From NCBI GenBank assembly GCA_012103325.1, contig WLWY01000003.1:806001-870000 (forward strand): DNA of 64,000 nucleotides, written 5' to 3'. The translations under genes and the position numbers were made by a program. Below are positions 52,405 to 61,381 of the stretch, piece after piece (position 1 is the stretch's first letter; every line of letters begins with the position of its first letter). The notes beneath the pieces were generated by a model. The model was given only the letters and a program-made list of their open reading frames with translations, was not told where the DNA came from and ran no database searches. The stretch is from Alphaproteobacteria bacterium (GTDB taxonomy: Bacteria > Pseudomonadota > Alphaproteobacteria > UBA8366 > GCA-2717185).

Positions 52405-53156
52405 GTCGACCCGCCGTCGACCCTGATGATCGAGCCCGTCGTGTAACTCGCATGATCCGACGCCAGATAGAGTGCGGCCCCAACGATTTCGTCTGCTTCG
52501 CCACCGCGTTTTAAGGCGATGCGTTCGTTAGCGCGCACCTGGAAAGCGTCCATGTCCCAGGCTTTGGAAATGTCGGTCAGGAACGGGCCGGGCATAATGC
52601 CGTTGACACGCACCGTCGGCCCATAGGCATTCGCAAAGGCCTCGGTCATCGCGTTGAGGCCCGCCTTGGCCGCGGCGTAGGTGATGATGTTCTTCATTGG
52701 CCGGATCGCGCCCGTGCTGGACACGTTAATGATCGAACCGCCGCCGGCATCGACCATGCGCTGACCGATCTCGGCACAAAGCCGGAACGGGCCCTTCAGG
52801 TTCACGTCCAGCACCTTGTCGTAGAGCGCTTCGGGAATGTCCGCCGGGCGGTCGTAGAGGGGCGACATGCCGGCATTATTGATCAGCACGTCGAGCTTGC
52901 CGAATTCACCGTACACGGCGTCGATCAGGCCGTTGACCTGATCCCAGTAGCCGACATGACAGGCATAAGCGAAGGCGCGGCGGCCAAGCGCCTCGATTTC
53001 CGCCGCAACTTCTTGGCAGGACTCGATCTTGCGGCTCGTAATGGCGACATCCGCACCCGCTTCGGCAAAGCCAAGCGCCATCTCGCGGCCCATGCCCCGG
53101 CTGCCACCTGTGATGAGTACCGTCTTGCCGGTCATATCGATGATGTGCTTGGACAT
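52401..53156 (-). CDS. Short-chain dehydrogenase/reductase
   Basis: 251 residues, classical SDR. Cofactor motif TGGSRGMG (15-22), NNAG near residue 93, Ser in INVSSTGA and the Tyr/Lys pair in ITYAAAKAGL. The C-terminal GSIIRVDGGS is the standard end of 3-oxoacyl-reductase-type SDRs. Start ATG at 53156 follows GGAGAACATACA. It is the last gene of the dioxygenase/aminotransferase operon, 14 bp after the aminotransferase stop, and may oxidise a dihydrodiol or hydroxy acid made by those enzymes. Confidence 0.9.
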   Translation of the reverse strand: MSKHIIDMTGKTVLITGGSRGMGREMALGFAEAGADVAITSRKIESCQEVAAEIEALGRRAFAYACHVGYWDQVNGLIDAVYGEFGKLDVLINNAGMSPLYDRPADIPEALYDKVLDVNLKGPFRLCAEIGQRMVDAGGGSIINVSSTGAIRPMKNIITYAAAKAGLNAMTEAFANAYGPTVRVNGIMPGPFLTDISKAWDMDAFQVRANERIALKRGGEADEIVGAALYLASDHASYTTGSIIRVDGGST

Positions 53157-53170
53157 TGTATGTTCTCCGC

Positions 53171-54352
53171 TCAATCGTATCCGACGTCGGCGCGCTTGAA
53201 CGCCTTGCGGAGGCCCTCTTCCATCGCGGCGACATCGGCGCACACGGCGTATCGGATGCAGCCGGGGAAGTGCACGCCGACGACGCCCGCCTTGTCGATC
53301 ATCGCGAAATTGAAGGCCTCGGCGCTTTCTATCTTCTGCCCGAACGCTCGGGTCGGGGCATCCCACAATGTGTAGAAGCCGGCTTGGGGTTGGCTGGCGA
53401 GGCGCATGCCGCAATCCGACATCACGCCGATCAGCGTTTCGAGCCGTACACGATACATCTCGCGGTATTGCTCGATGCCAGCCTGATCCTCTTCCAGCGA
53501 CGCGATGGCCCCAGCGGCCATCGGCGCAACGATGCCGGCGTCGGTCTTGCCTTTCACTTCCTTCATATCGCCGATGAAATCCGGCGAACCGATCAAGGCC
53601 CCCACATGCCAACCGGTGCCATTGCCGATCAGCTTGGCCGCGGTATAGGCCTCCGCCCAGGAGAGCTCGGGGAAGTCGATCGCAATTTCGGCAAGCGTCG
53701 TACTCTCATCGCTATGACTCAGCGAGTAGTAAGCCGCGTCGTTGAACAGTCGGATCTCGTTGTCGCTGCAGTACCGACACAGCAGCTTGAGCCAATCCGC
53801 CGTTGCAATCTGGCCTGACGGGTTGTGCGGATAATTCATCATGATCAGATGCGTCGGCGTCTCGACATCGGCGACGGAAAAGCGGAACTGGTTCTGCGAG
53901 TTCAGCGGCAGCGGATAATGCGTGGCGTTGACATGGTATGCGCACCAGTCCTCCGGGATCGGGTAACCCGGCTTGGTCATCGTCGCGACAGTTACGTCCT
54001 GTAGCGCACAACCGCACGCAAGCGGCAGCAGGCCGATGATCGGCTTGATCCCCGGAATCGGGAGATAGTCAACGCCTTCCGCTGGCATCTCGCGGTTTAG
54101 GTGCGCCGTGACGAAGCGGCGCGCGAAGTCGGGCACCGCAGGGCTATCGTTGTATTGATAGGCGTGCATGCTTTCCTGGTCGCTCATCACCGCATCCCGA
54201 GCCGCCTTGCGGGCGCTCATCAGGGCCGGCCCTTTGGGTTCGCCGATCGACATGTCGAGCAATTCCATGCCCTGCGCCGCGGCTTCGGCCCGTTTGCTCC
54301 GGATTCTCTGGAAAATGTTCGCGCCACCGGCCGGCAACCTGGATCGTTGCAT
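53171..54352 (-). CDS. Class I/II PLP-dependent aminotransferase
   Basis: 393 residues, fold type I aminotransferase close to LL-diaminopimelate/aspartate aminotransferase-like enzymes. Cofactor motifs: MNYPHNPSGQ near residue 173, Asp/Tyr in LFNDAAYYSLS near 204, and the probable Schiff-base Lys in SWAEAYTAAKLIGNGTGWHV near 240. GFYTLWD and RYAVCAD mark the C-terminal domain. It lies 60 bp after the dioxygenase beta-subunit gene. It may remove the amino group of the pathway substrate. Confidence 0.88.
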   Translation of the reverse strand: MQRSRLPAGGANIFQRIRSKRAEAAAQGMELLDMSIGEPKGPALMSARKAARDAVMSDQESMHAYQYNDSPAVPDFARRFVTAHLNREMPAEGVDYLPIPGIKPIIGLLPLACGCALQDVTVATMTKPGYPIPEDWCAYHVNATHYPLPLNSQNQFRFSVADVETPTHLIMMNYPHNPSGQIATADWLKLLCRYCSDNEIRLFNDAAYYSLSHSDESTTLAEIAIDFPELSWAEAYTAAKLIGNGTGWHVGALIGSPDFIGDMKEVKGKTDAGIVAPMAAGAIASLEEDQAGIEQYREMYRVRLETLIGVMSDCGMRLASQPQAGFYTLWDAPTRAFGQKIESAEAFNFAMIDKAGVVGVHFPGCIRYAVCADVAAMEEGLRKAFKRADVGYD

Positions 54353-54412
54353 ACGCCCTACTCCCTTTTGTTATCGTTTTGCCGCCGCTCTGTGGCCAGC
54401 GGTGTGGGTATA

Positions 54413-54949
54413 TCAGAAGAAGATCGTCAGGTTCTTCGCCAAAAGAACGCTTTGATCGAGAAAGATCTCTCGCGCGGCGACCTTAAAGCCGTCCCCGTCG
54501 CGGCGCAGCGTATCGTGACGCTTGCCGACGAAGAAGTCGGTCTCGGTTTCGGTCCGGTTTCGATAGACCAGGAACCGGCAACGCGTGTTGAGCGACCCGT
54601 CCTCCCGGTCCTCGACCTGCAAATTGGAATACATGTGCGACGTGCGGGACACCGGCTCCTCCGCCCAATGCAGGCCCGTCATGATTTGCTTTACGCGCTG
54701 TTCCAGCTCGAACTTGCCTTCATCGAACCAATTCAGATCCTTGCCTTCACGGGTATATTCGCCGTCCCATTTACCCGATTCCTGATTGCGCGCCAGCGGC
54801 ATCCAGTAGCGGATGTCGTCAGCCAGCAGTTCGAGCCAGGCATGGAACTGCCGCGAGTCCAGCAGTTCCGCCTCTTGGATGTAAAACTGCTCCACCCGGT
54901 AGCGCAGAAGAAGTCGGTCGATCAGGACCTTGTCCGGCGTTCCATCCAT
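54413..54949 (-). CDS. Aromatic-ring-hydroxylating dioxygenase, beta subunit
   Basis: 178 residues with the NTF2-like fold of small (beta) subunits: RVEQFYIQEAELLDSRQFHA then WLELLADDIRYWMPLAR, SHMYSNLQVEDREDG and RCRFLVYRNRTETETDFFVG with KRHDTLRR. It stabilises the alpha3-beta3 hexamer. Begins 6 bp after the alpha-subunit stop. Confidence 0.93.
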   Translation of the reverse strand: MDGTPDKVLIDRLLLRYRVEQFYIQEAELLDSRQFHAWLELLADDIRYWMPLARNQESGKWDGEYTREGKDLNWFDEGKFELEQRVKQIMTGLHWAEEPVSRTSHMYSNLQVEDREDGSLNTRCRFLVYRNRTETETDFFVGKRHDTLRRDGDGFKVAAREIFLDQSVLLAKNLTIFF

Positions 54950-54955
54950 TTGGGT

Positions 54956-56323
54956 TTACTCCGCCGCCGCGGCCGTTTCGCGCTGCTGGGGTGCTGAAGG
55001 CGGCTGGTCCATCAACGCCGCCCAACGGGCATAATAGGCCCGCTGGTTCTGCTCCGACACATCCTCGGTGGCATAGACGTCGCCGCCGAGCCAATCCACC
55101 GGCCAGCCCTTACGCTCGTAGCCCATGCCCATGCCGTAATTGTAGGCGTAACGCCGCGCGATCGTGCCGCGCGCGCCTTCGTGGGCCGAACCCCAGTTCT
55201 CCATATCGTCCTGCTCGGTCAGCCCCGACGGGCCCTGATAGCGGATCACATAGTGCCGCAATACGTCCTTGACCTCGTCCGGCGCGCTCTTCGGCGCCAG
55301 GAAGATACGCCAGACCTGGGTTTCGTGCGGGCCGCTGGGATGCCAGGTCCCCATGCTCTGTACGCCATTCGAATAGGACACGTTGGGAAAGATGGTGCCG
55401 CCATGGCCGAACCAGCGCGACTTTTCGCCCAAACGTGCCTGGCGCTGGGCGTAACAGTCCCTGAAATAATCCTCAACAACCGTCATTTCCTGATAGGTCG
55501 GCATGTATTCGTAATCGTCCTTGAAGAGCTGGCCGCGCGATGTATGCCCTTCCGGTGTCACGCAGATATTGAGCAGATACTGCTCGCGCTTGCGGGTGAT
55601 CGTATCGTAGGTATGCCGCCCCTTGACGCCCGCCGGTGAAAGAACGATCGAGTCCACCGATGCGTGGCTGGGATTATGGTAGTAATCGCCGGCGAAGTTC
55701 TCAGCCCCAAATTTCCAATTGCAGGGGACGCGCCACTTGAAGGTGCCGCCGAAGGCTTCCCATTCCCCGTGCGTGCCGTCCGGCAATTCGCAATAATCGT
55801 CGAAATAAAAGCGCAGATCGCCCAAATATGTCTCGAAGTCCGGCGTTTCTTCGTCCCAACAGGCGAAGACATAACCGTAGTAGCTATAAACACGGGCTTC
55901 GATCAGGCCCCATTTCGAACGGTCGAGTTCGTTATGATAGGCGCTGTCCAGCTTCGGTACGCCAACCAGCTTACCTTCGTCGGAGAACACCCAGGCGTGA
56001 AACGGGCAGGCGAATTTCGTCGAATTGCCCCGATCGTAACGACATACCCGCATCCCGCGATGTCGGCAGTTATTCAGAAATACGTGCAGCTTGCCGTGCC
56101 GGTCTCGATTGAAAATGACCGACTCTTCAGCCATTTTCCCAAGTATGTAATCGCCGGGCTCCGGAATTTGGCTCTCATGGCCAACGAACAGCCAAGAGCG
56201 GGCAAATATACGCTCCAACTCCTCGTCATAAATCGATTGGCGGGTAAAAATATCCCGACTGATCAACCCACTGTCTAGATTTACTAATCCATTGGTATAG
56301 CCGGCCAGCGTATCGACGCTCAT
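54956..56323 (-). CDS. Aromatic-ring-hydroxylating dioxygenase, alpha subunit
   Basis: 455 residues. The N-terminal Rieske domain has C86-x-H88 and C106-x2-H109; the catalytic domain carries mononuclear iron ligands in ENFAGDYYHNPSHASVD (Asp212, His215, His219). It inserts O2 into an aromatic ring to give a cis-dihydrodiol. The ATG at 56323 follows GGAGAACCGGAAA; an ATG five codons earlier lacks a site. No ferredoxin or reductase gene is in the operon, so electrons must come from elsewhere. The substrate is unknown; linkage to an aminotransferase suggests an amino-substituted or amino-acid-derived aromatic. Confidence 0.93.
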   Translation of the reverse strand: MSVDTLAGYTNGLVNLDSGLISRDIFTRQSIYDEELERIFARSWLFVGHESQIPEPGDYILGKMAEESVIFNRDRHGKLHVFLNNCRHRGMRVCRYDRGNSTKFACPFHAWVFSDEGKLVGVPKLDSAYHNELDRSKWGLIEARVYSYYGYVFACWDEETPDFETYLGDLRFYFDDYCELPDGTHGEWEAFGGTFKWRVPCNWKFGAENFAGDYYHNPSHASVDSIVLSPAGVKGRHTYDTITRKREQYLLNICVTPEGHTSRGQLFKDDYEYMPTYQEMTVVEDYFRDCYAQRQARLGEKSRWFGHGGTIFPNVSYSNGVQSMGTWHPSGPHETQVWRIFLAPKSAPDEVKDVLRHYVIRYQGPSGLTEQDDMENWGSAHEGARGTIARRYAYNYGMGMGYERKGWPVDWLGGDVYATEDVSEQNQRAYYARWAALMDQPPSAPQQRETAAAAE

Positions 56324-56438
56324 TTTCCGGTTCTCCATGCCACGCCCGTACGGAGGAGACCATAGCGGGTTCATGGATGGAGCGGCAATAGCGACTGGAG
56401 CCTTGCGACAAATCGACCGGCGCAGGCCGTCACATCAT

Positions 56439-57551
56439 CTACTTTCTACCGGTTTCGATCGTAAAGGATTCCCACGTCGGCACCGCTTGCTGCCGCTTGA
56501 GAATTTCTTCTATCTGACTGATTTTCTCCATTCCTTGCATCATGTCGGATCGGACAAAATCCGCGCGACGCACAAGGCCCCGTCCCTTGGACAAACTATG
56601 CTCCCAGCCGTTCATCTTGACCGAAAGGCCGCACAGGATGGCGCCGATCGAGATATGATGCTTTCGGGTCAGCTTTTTGACCTGGTTGAAGGATTCGGCC
56701 GAGATATCGTCCCACATCGTTTCCGATGAACGATCGAAGCTTTCGAAACGGCTTACCACAGACGCCGTCACGTCAGTGATGCTGTCCTTGATGTAATCGA
56801 TACTCCGCATCAGCCGCACATCGTTTCGAAGCTCGTAATTCTCCTTCAACTCTTCCATCGCTTCTTCGAACGACAGGATTTTTGGAATTAAGGAGTTCAG
56901 GGTGTCTTTGCCGTAGGATATGGACAGATATATATCCGCATATTCTTCAAGAAAATTGGGCACTTCTTGAACACGGATATGCAGCTTGTCTGCGATAAGC
57001 TTAAGATTTTTCAGGGCCTCCTGCCTGTCCGGAGCCGTAAACTTCTTAACCAATTCTTCCATATTGTCGACCGTGGAATCGGTCGTGTTGTAGACCTGCT
57101 GAAGCAGCGGCAGGGTGAAGACATTCATGTACTGCATCAGCTCTGCGCGTTTCTTTTCCGAGAGTCGGAGGCGCTGGTTGAACTGCTCGACCCTGATACC
57201 CAGTTTGCGAAGCTGAATACGAAGCGAATAAACGTCGAAACTATGCAATTCGGTCAATGCGGAAATTATCCGCTCGTCGGGATGTTTCCCGTTTTTCGGC
57301 CAGTCGAACATATCGGCAAGCACTTCTGTCTCGATTTGACCGCTGCCGCCGCCCGTATCGTTGAACAGTTCAATAACGCTTTCGAGCCGTACGTTCTTAA
57401 TCAGTTTTGCTCGGCGTAAACTGGGGGTCTTCAACGGAATGATGTTAAGGGGCAGGATATGCAACGAGTCCATATCCGCTTCCATCTGCTCTTGATCTTC
57501 CAGTTCGGTCGGTCGGGTCTCCTTAGGCAGTCTAAGCGCAGCTTGAGCCAT
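56439..57551 (-). CDS. Uncharacterised alpha-helical protein
   Basis: 370 residues, soluble and strongly helical, with charged heptad-like stretches (QFNQRLRLSEKKRAELMQYM near 125, FTAPDRQEALKNLKLIADKL near 175, KISQIEEILKRQQ near the end). A middle LRKLGIRV and late LTRKHHISIGAILCGLSVKM are the most distinctive parts. No signal, membrane segment, Cys pair or known catalytic motif. ATG at 57551 follows GAGAGGCA. Stands alone between the dioxygenase operon and an AT-rich gap. I do not recognise it; the helical layout suggests a structural or regulatory role. Confidence 0.75.
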   Translation of the reverse strand: MAQAALRLPKETRPTELEDQEQMEADMDSLHILPLNIIPLKTPSLRRAKLIKNVRLESVIELFNDTGGGSGQIETEVLADMFDWPKNGKHPDERIISALTELHSFDVYSLRIQLRKLGIRVEQFNQRLRLSEKKRAELMQYMNVFTLPLLQQVYNTTDSTVDNMEELVKKFTAPDRQEALKNLKLIADKLHIRVQEVPNFLEEYADIYLSISYGKDTLNSLIPKILSFEEAMEELKENYELRNDVRLMRSIDYIKDSITDVTASVVSRFESFDRSSETMWDDISAESFNQVKKLTRKHHISIGAILCGLSVKMNGWEHSLSKGRGLVRRADFVRSDMMQGMEKISQIEEILKRQQAVPTWESFTIETGRK

Positions 57552-57563
57552 ATTGCCTCTCAT

Positions 57564-57988
57564 AATGTACTTTCAACTTCAGTAATTAGGTATTTCGAGT
57601 ATGACGCACCTTGTATTAGAATAAAAATTCTGTCTTCCTTAAATAATTCTTAACATTATATTTATCTTTTATTCTATATTAACGAACTAATTTCTATTAC
57701 ATTACGATCTATAATATGGAATACGTAGCGCTACTACGCCCTCCAAATGGGGGACGAAAAGAGAAATATCACCCAACTCAATAAGATAACTCGTCTTTAG
57801 GTAATGTTTATTTTTTAATTATCTAATTTAAGCTGAATATTATGGTGTCTCAGCGTAGATTACCTCTACCTCTCGTGCTCGGTTAACACGCTAGTGCGCA
57901 TCCGGTTCAATCGCCAAAATTTGATATTCGCGTCGAAACTGGCAGGATATGCACCGAAATCACCGTTTGCGCGACGCGGGAGGATCCC
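57564..57988. other. AT-rich intergenic region, no gene seen
   Basis: 425 bp, very AT-rich between about 57590 and 57850, between divergent genes. It likely holds the promoter of the 370-residue protein gene and could hold a small RNA, but I see no convincing frame or strong hairpin. Confidence 0.55.
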
Positions 57989-59137
57989 TTGACCCTACAA
58001 TTCGGTGTGTTCGACCACATAGAGCCGGTGGAAGGGATGCCGCTCAAGAAAATCTACGATCTTAGGCTCGAGCAAATCGAAGCGCTGGATAAAGCGGGTT
58101 TCTATGCCTATCACCTCGCCGAGCACCACACCCCGGCAGTGCACAGCCTGGCGCCGTCCCAGAACGTCTTCCTCGCCGCGGTATCCCAGCGCACCTCACA
58201 ATTGCGCTTCGGCCCTTGCGTCTATGTACTGCCACTGCACCATCCGCTGCGTTTGATCGAAGAAATCAGCATGTTGGATCATCTCAGCGGCGGGCGGATG
58301 GAGATCGGCGTTGGTAGAGGCGGCGTCATGGAAGCCTATTTCTGGGGTCAAGAGGCCGATACGGACACCAATTTCGAGCGCTACCAGGAAACCCTGGACA
58401 TCATCCGTGCGGGGTTGAATACGGAAGCACTGACCTATGAAGGCCGGTTCCACAGTTTCGACGCGCTGCCGATGCGGCTACAGCCGATCCAACGGCCCTA
58501 CCCGCCGCTCTGGTACATGCGAAATGCGGAGACAGCGGCGCTGGAGGGCATGAATACCGTTATCGTCGGTACACTCGACAGTCTGCGCGGAGAGGTTGTT
58601 CGCTACAAAGACGTTTGGGCCGCAACCCATGGCGAAGGCGCGCTCACGCCGCAAGGCCAGGAGCCGAAGATCGGCCTCGTCGTCCATATGGTCGTGGCGG
58701 ATACGGACGCGAAAGCCATTGAGATCGCCAAGCCCGCGTGGGAAAAATACCGCTGGAATCTTGCCGCACCGCGCCGGCTCGAGGCGGAGAAACGGGGCCT
58801 CACACAGTTTTAGTCCGCATCCGACGGCTCCTCGGGATTCACCGGCGCCAGGCCCGCGCATCTGCCCGCGCGGGAAACCCGGAAAGATATAGAAGCCGAG
58901 CTGGAGCGGTTCGACACGCAGGCAAACCGAACGGATCCGACGCGGCTTGGTGGTGTCGCGCTGGCGGGTTCACCGGATGCGGTAAAACGCTATATGGCGG
59001 AATATCAGGAAACCGGCGCAAACTACTTCGTTTGCTCGTTTCAATGGGGTGATCTTTCACATGAAACCGCAATGCGGTCGATCGAATTGTTTCGCGAAGA
59101 GGTGCTGCCACACCTTCTGCCGAAAGCAGCCGAATAG
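57989..59137 (+). pseudogene. LLM-class flavin-dependent monooxygenase interrupted by one amber codon
   Basis: The frame opens at a TTG (57989) after GGGAGGA and runs to a TAG at 58811-58813. Translation in the same frame continues without another stop to 59137 and gives the expected C-terminal part (HLPARETRKDIEAELERFDT, GSPDAVKRYMAEYQETGANY). Read through, the protein is 382 residues, normal for this luciferase-like family. The N-terminal part has YAYHLAEHHTPAVHSLAPSQ and GGRMEIGVGRGG. A single TTG-to-TAG change (GLTQF-stop-SAS) would explain it, so the gene is recently broken or misread. Confidence 0.85.
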
Positions 59138-59227
59138 ACGAGTTTTTACCGCTTACTCGATACTGTTGTTCCTACAGTAGATCGGCTTAGAATAGCCACA
59201 ACGTAATTCGATCCGGAAGCGCTTGTT

Positions 59228-60103
59228 ATGACCGTTGATTCCCCAATCTGGCCCTCGCAACTCGACCATTTGCGTCTAAATTCGGATGATCCGGCAATGC
59301 TGGCAGACTATTACGCCACCGCTTTCGGATATCACCAGACATCGCTGCCGGATGAAACATTCCTGCTGCAAGGCCCCGGCCGGCGGCTGATCGTGGGCGG
59401 CGGTTCCCCCGGCGAGCGCCCTTATCATGGGTTTCGGGTCCAAAATCGGCGGCAGCTCGAGGACATACGCGATTTCTTGCAGGGACAGGGGCTGAACAGC
59501 GAACCCTCTCCATCCACGATCTTCGAACCGGACGCCGTGGCGGTGCGCGACCCCGACGGCTGGCTGAACGTCTTCGGGGTGCCGCGCACCGATCTACCCT
59601 CGCAGAAGGCCGTTAATACGCCATCTGCGGTACGGCTATCCGGACGGCTGCAGCATGTGGTCGTCGCAACAAGCAACCTTCAGCCGATGATCAAGTTCTA
59701 CGAAGACGTGCTGGGCTATGTCGCGTCAGACTACTGTAGTGCCGATGTTAATGATCCGGCGACGCGGCAGGTCGCCTTTTACCGCTCCGATCCCGAACAT
59801 CACAGTTTCGCGGTATTCGGCGCCTCGGAAGTCCGCAGCGACCATCATGCCTACGAAGTCGATAGCTGGAACGACATCCGAGACTGGGCCGACCACATGT
59901 CGTCCCTGCATATCAAGCTATGGTGGGGTCCCGGCCGCCATGGGCCCGGCAACAACCTGTTTTTCATGATCAAGGACCCGCACGGCAATCAGGTCGAGAT
60001 TTCCGCCGAACTGGAAGTCATGCCACGTGAAATGGCCGCACGTGTCTGGCCGCTCGAAGAACGCAGCCTAAACCTTTGGGGACCCGGCTGGATCCGTGAT
60101 TAG
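59228..60103 (+). CDS. VOC-superfamily (extradiol dioxygenase-like) protein
   Basis: 291 residues with two vicinal-oxygen-chelate modules: LDHLRLNSDDPAMLADYYAT at the N-terminus and LQHVVVATSNLQPMIKFYED at about 138. The second module has candidate metal ligands His140 in LQHVVV, His in VRSDHHAYEVDSW and Glu in GNQVEISAELE, as in 2,3-dihydroxybiphenyl-type extradiol dioxygenases. It lies 90 bp after the broken LLM gene, so both may once have served one catabolic route. Substrate unknown. Confidence 0.85.
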   Translation: MTVDSPIWPSQLDHLRLNSDDPAMLADYYATAFGYHQTSLPDETFLLQGPGRRLIVGGGSPGERPYHGFRVQNRRQLEDIRDFLQGQGLNSEPSPSTIFEPDAVAVRDPDGWLNVFGVPRTDLPSQKAVNTPSAVRLSGRLQHVVVATSNLQPMIKFYEDVLGYVASDYCSADVNDPATRQVAFYRSDPEHHSFAVFGASEVRSDHHAYEVDSWNDIRDWADHMSSLHIKLWWGPGRHGPGNNLFFMIKDPHGNQVEISAELEVMPREMAARVWPLEERSLNLWGPGWIRD

Positions 60104-60112
60104 GAAGTTGGG

Positions 60113-60436
60113 TTAGTTTTCCGCCATAACTTGGTCGCGGGCGACGGACATCAGGCGGTCCATCTCCTTGCGCACCAGATGTTCCGACGTCTGCAGGCCC
60201 TTCCCTTCCAGATCGCCCAGTACCTTGCGCAAAACATCGTCGTCACCCGGTTCATCGAAATCGGATACAACGACTTCCTTGGCATAGGCCTCGGCCACAT
60301 CCGCATCGAGCGAAAGCTGCTCGGCCGCCCACAGGCCCAACAGCTTGTTGCGCCGCGCAGTGATCTTGCATTCCAGCTCTTTCTCGCGTTTGAATTTGTT
60401 TTCAAACGCTTTTTCCCGATCGTTGAACTGCGACAT
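60113..60436 (-). CDS. F1F0-ATPase zeta/inhibitor subunit (DUF1476)
   Basis: 107 residues, the normal length of the alphaproteobacterial ATPase inhibitor subunit zeta. N-terminal inhibitory helix MSQFNDREKAFENKFKRE, then helices with ECKITARRNKLLGLWAAEQL and KEVVVSDFDEPGDDDVLRKV. It blocks ATP hydrolysis by inserting into F1. Its presence supports assignment to the Alphaproteobacteria. Confidence 0.95.
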   Translation of the reverse strand: MSQFNDREKAFENKFKREKELECKITARRNKLLGLWAAEQLSLDADVAEAYAKEVVVSDFDEPGDDDVLRKVLGDLEGKGLQTSEHLVRKEMDRLMSVARDQVMAEN

Positions 60437-60590
60437 AAATTCGTTTCCCTCTCGCCACGCTACCGGCGCGCTCCCACGCGACGGTCTTGAACTCTATATA
60501 GTCAATCGGACGGCATACTTGAATGCCGAAATTGGAAAATCATGCCGGCGCATTGGCACGGCCGGGATAAACGTGATATCGACACGGCTT

Positions 60591-61361
60591 ATGTGCACCC
60601 TCGTTCTCCTCCGAAGATCCGACAACGACTGGCCCTTGATCCTCGCTGCGAACCGCGACGAGATGCTGAATCGGCCATCCCTCGCACCCGCGCGGCACTG
60701 GCAAGACAGGCCGGAAGTCATTGCGGGCAAAGATAAATTGTCTGGTGGAAGCTGGCTTGGCATTAACGATCATGGCGTCGTCGCCGCGATACTGAACCGA
60801 ACGGGATCGCTCGGCCCCGTGGCCGACAAACGAAGCCGAGGCGAACTCGTGCTGGAAGCGCTGGATCACGCCGACGCCCGGGATGCCGCGGAAGCGCTGG
60901 GGGATGTCGACCCCAACGCCTACAGAACGTTCAACCTCGTTATTACCGACAATCGTGACGCCTATTGGCTTGCTGCCCGTGACGGATCGAAACGGATAAC
61001 TGTGGAATCCATTCCCGAGGGTATCTCGATTTTCACCTCCCAGGACCGCAACGACCCAACCAAGCCTCGCGTGGCCGCCTATCTTCCCCTGTTCGAGGCC
61101 GCGGCCGCACCTGACCCTAAGTCCAGCGACTGGTCTGAATGGACACGCCTAATGGCCGACCGGACCGGCGCGGCTTATGACGAGCCGATGTGCATCGTGA
61201 GCGATTATGGCTACGGTACCGTATCCAGCTCCCTTATCGCGCTGCCGCAATCAGCGCCCGGTGCTGCGGCACAGTGGCGGTTCGCCGCGGGCAGGCCCGA
61301 TATCACGGAATACAACGCGATTGATCTTGGCGAACCGATAACAGCAGTATTGGATAGCTGA
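60591..61361 (+). CDS. NRDE (TANGO2-like) family protein
   Basis: 256 residues. The family is an Ntn-hydrolase-like group named for the motif seen here as ANRDEM (about residues 20-25). The candidate N-terminal nucleophile Cys2 (MCTLVLL) supports the ATG at 60591; longer frames upstream would bury it. GGSWLGIN near residue 53 and the C-terminal FAAGRPD fit the family. TANGO2 homologs are linked to heme handling and lipid metabolism, but the bacterial role is not established. Confidence 0.92.
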   Translation: MCTLVLLRRSDNDWPLILAANRDEMLNRPSLAPARHWQDRPEVIAGKDKLSGGSWLGINDHGVVAAILNRTGSLGPVADKRSRGELVLEALDHADARDAAEALGDVDPNAYRTFNLVITDNRDAYWLAARDGSKRITVESIPEGISIFTSQDRNDPTKPRVAAYLPLFEAAAAPDPKSSDWSEWTRLMADRTGAAYDEPMCIVSDYGYGTVSSSLIALPQSAPGAAAQWRFAAGRPDITEYNAIDLGEPITAVLDS

Positions 61362-61381
61362 AGCGACCAGCAAGGCTGAGC

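Noticed and set aside
57989..59137. Amber codon read as pyrrolysine
   Set aside because: Pyrrolysine use in an alphaproteobacterium without a pyl tRNA or synthetase in view is very unlikely; other genes here also end in TAG.
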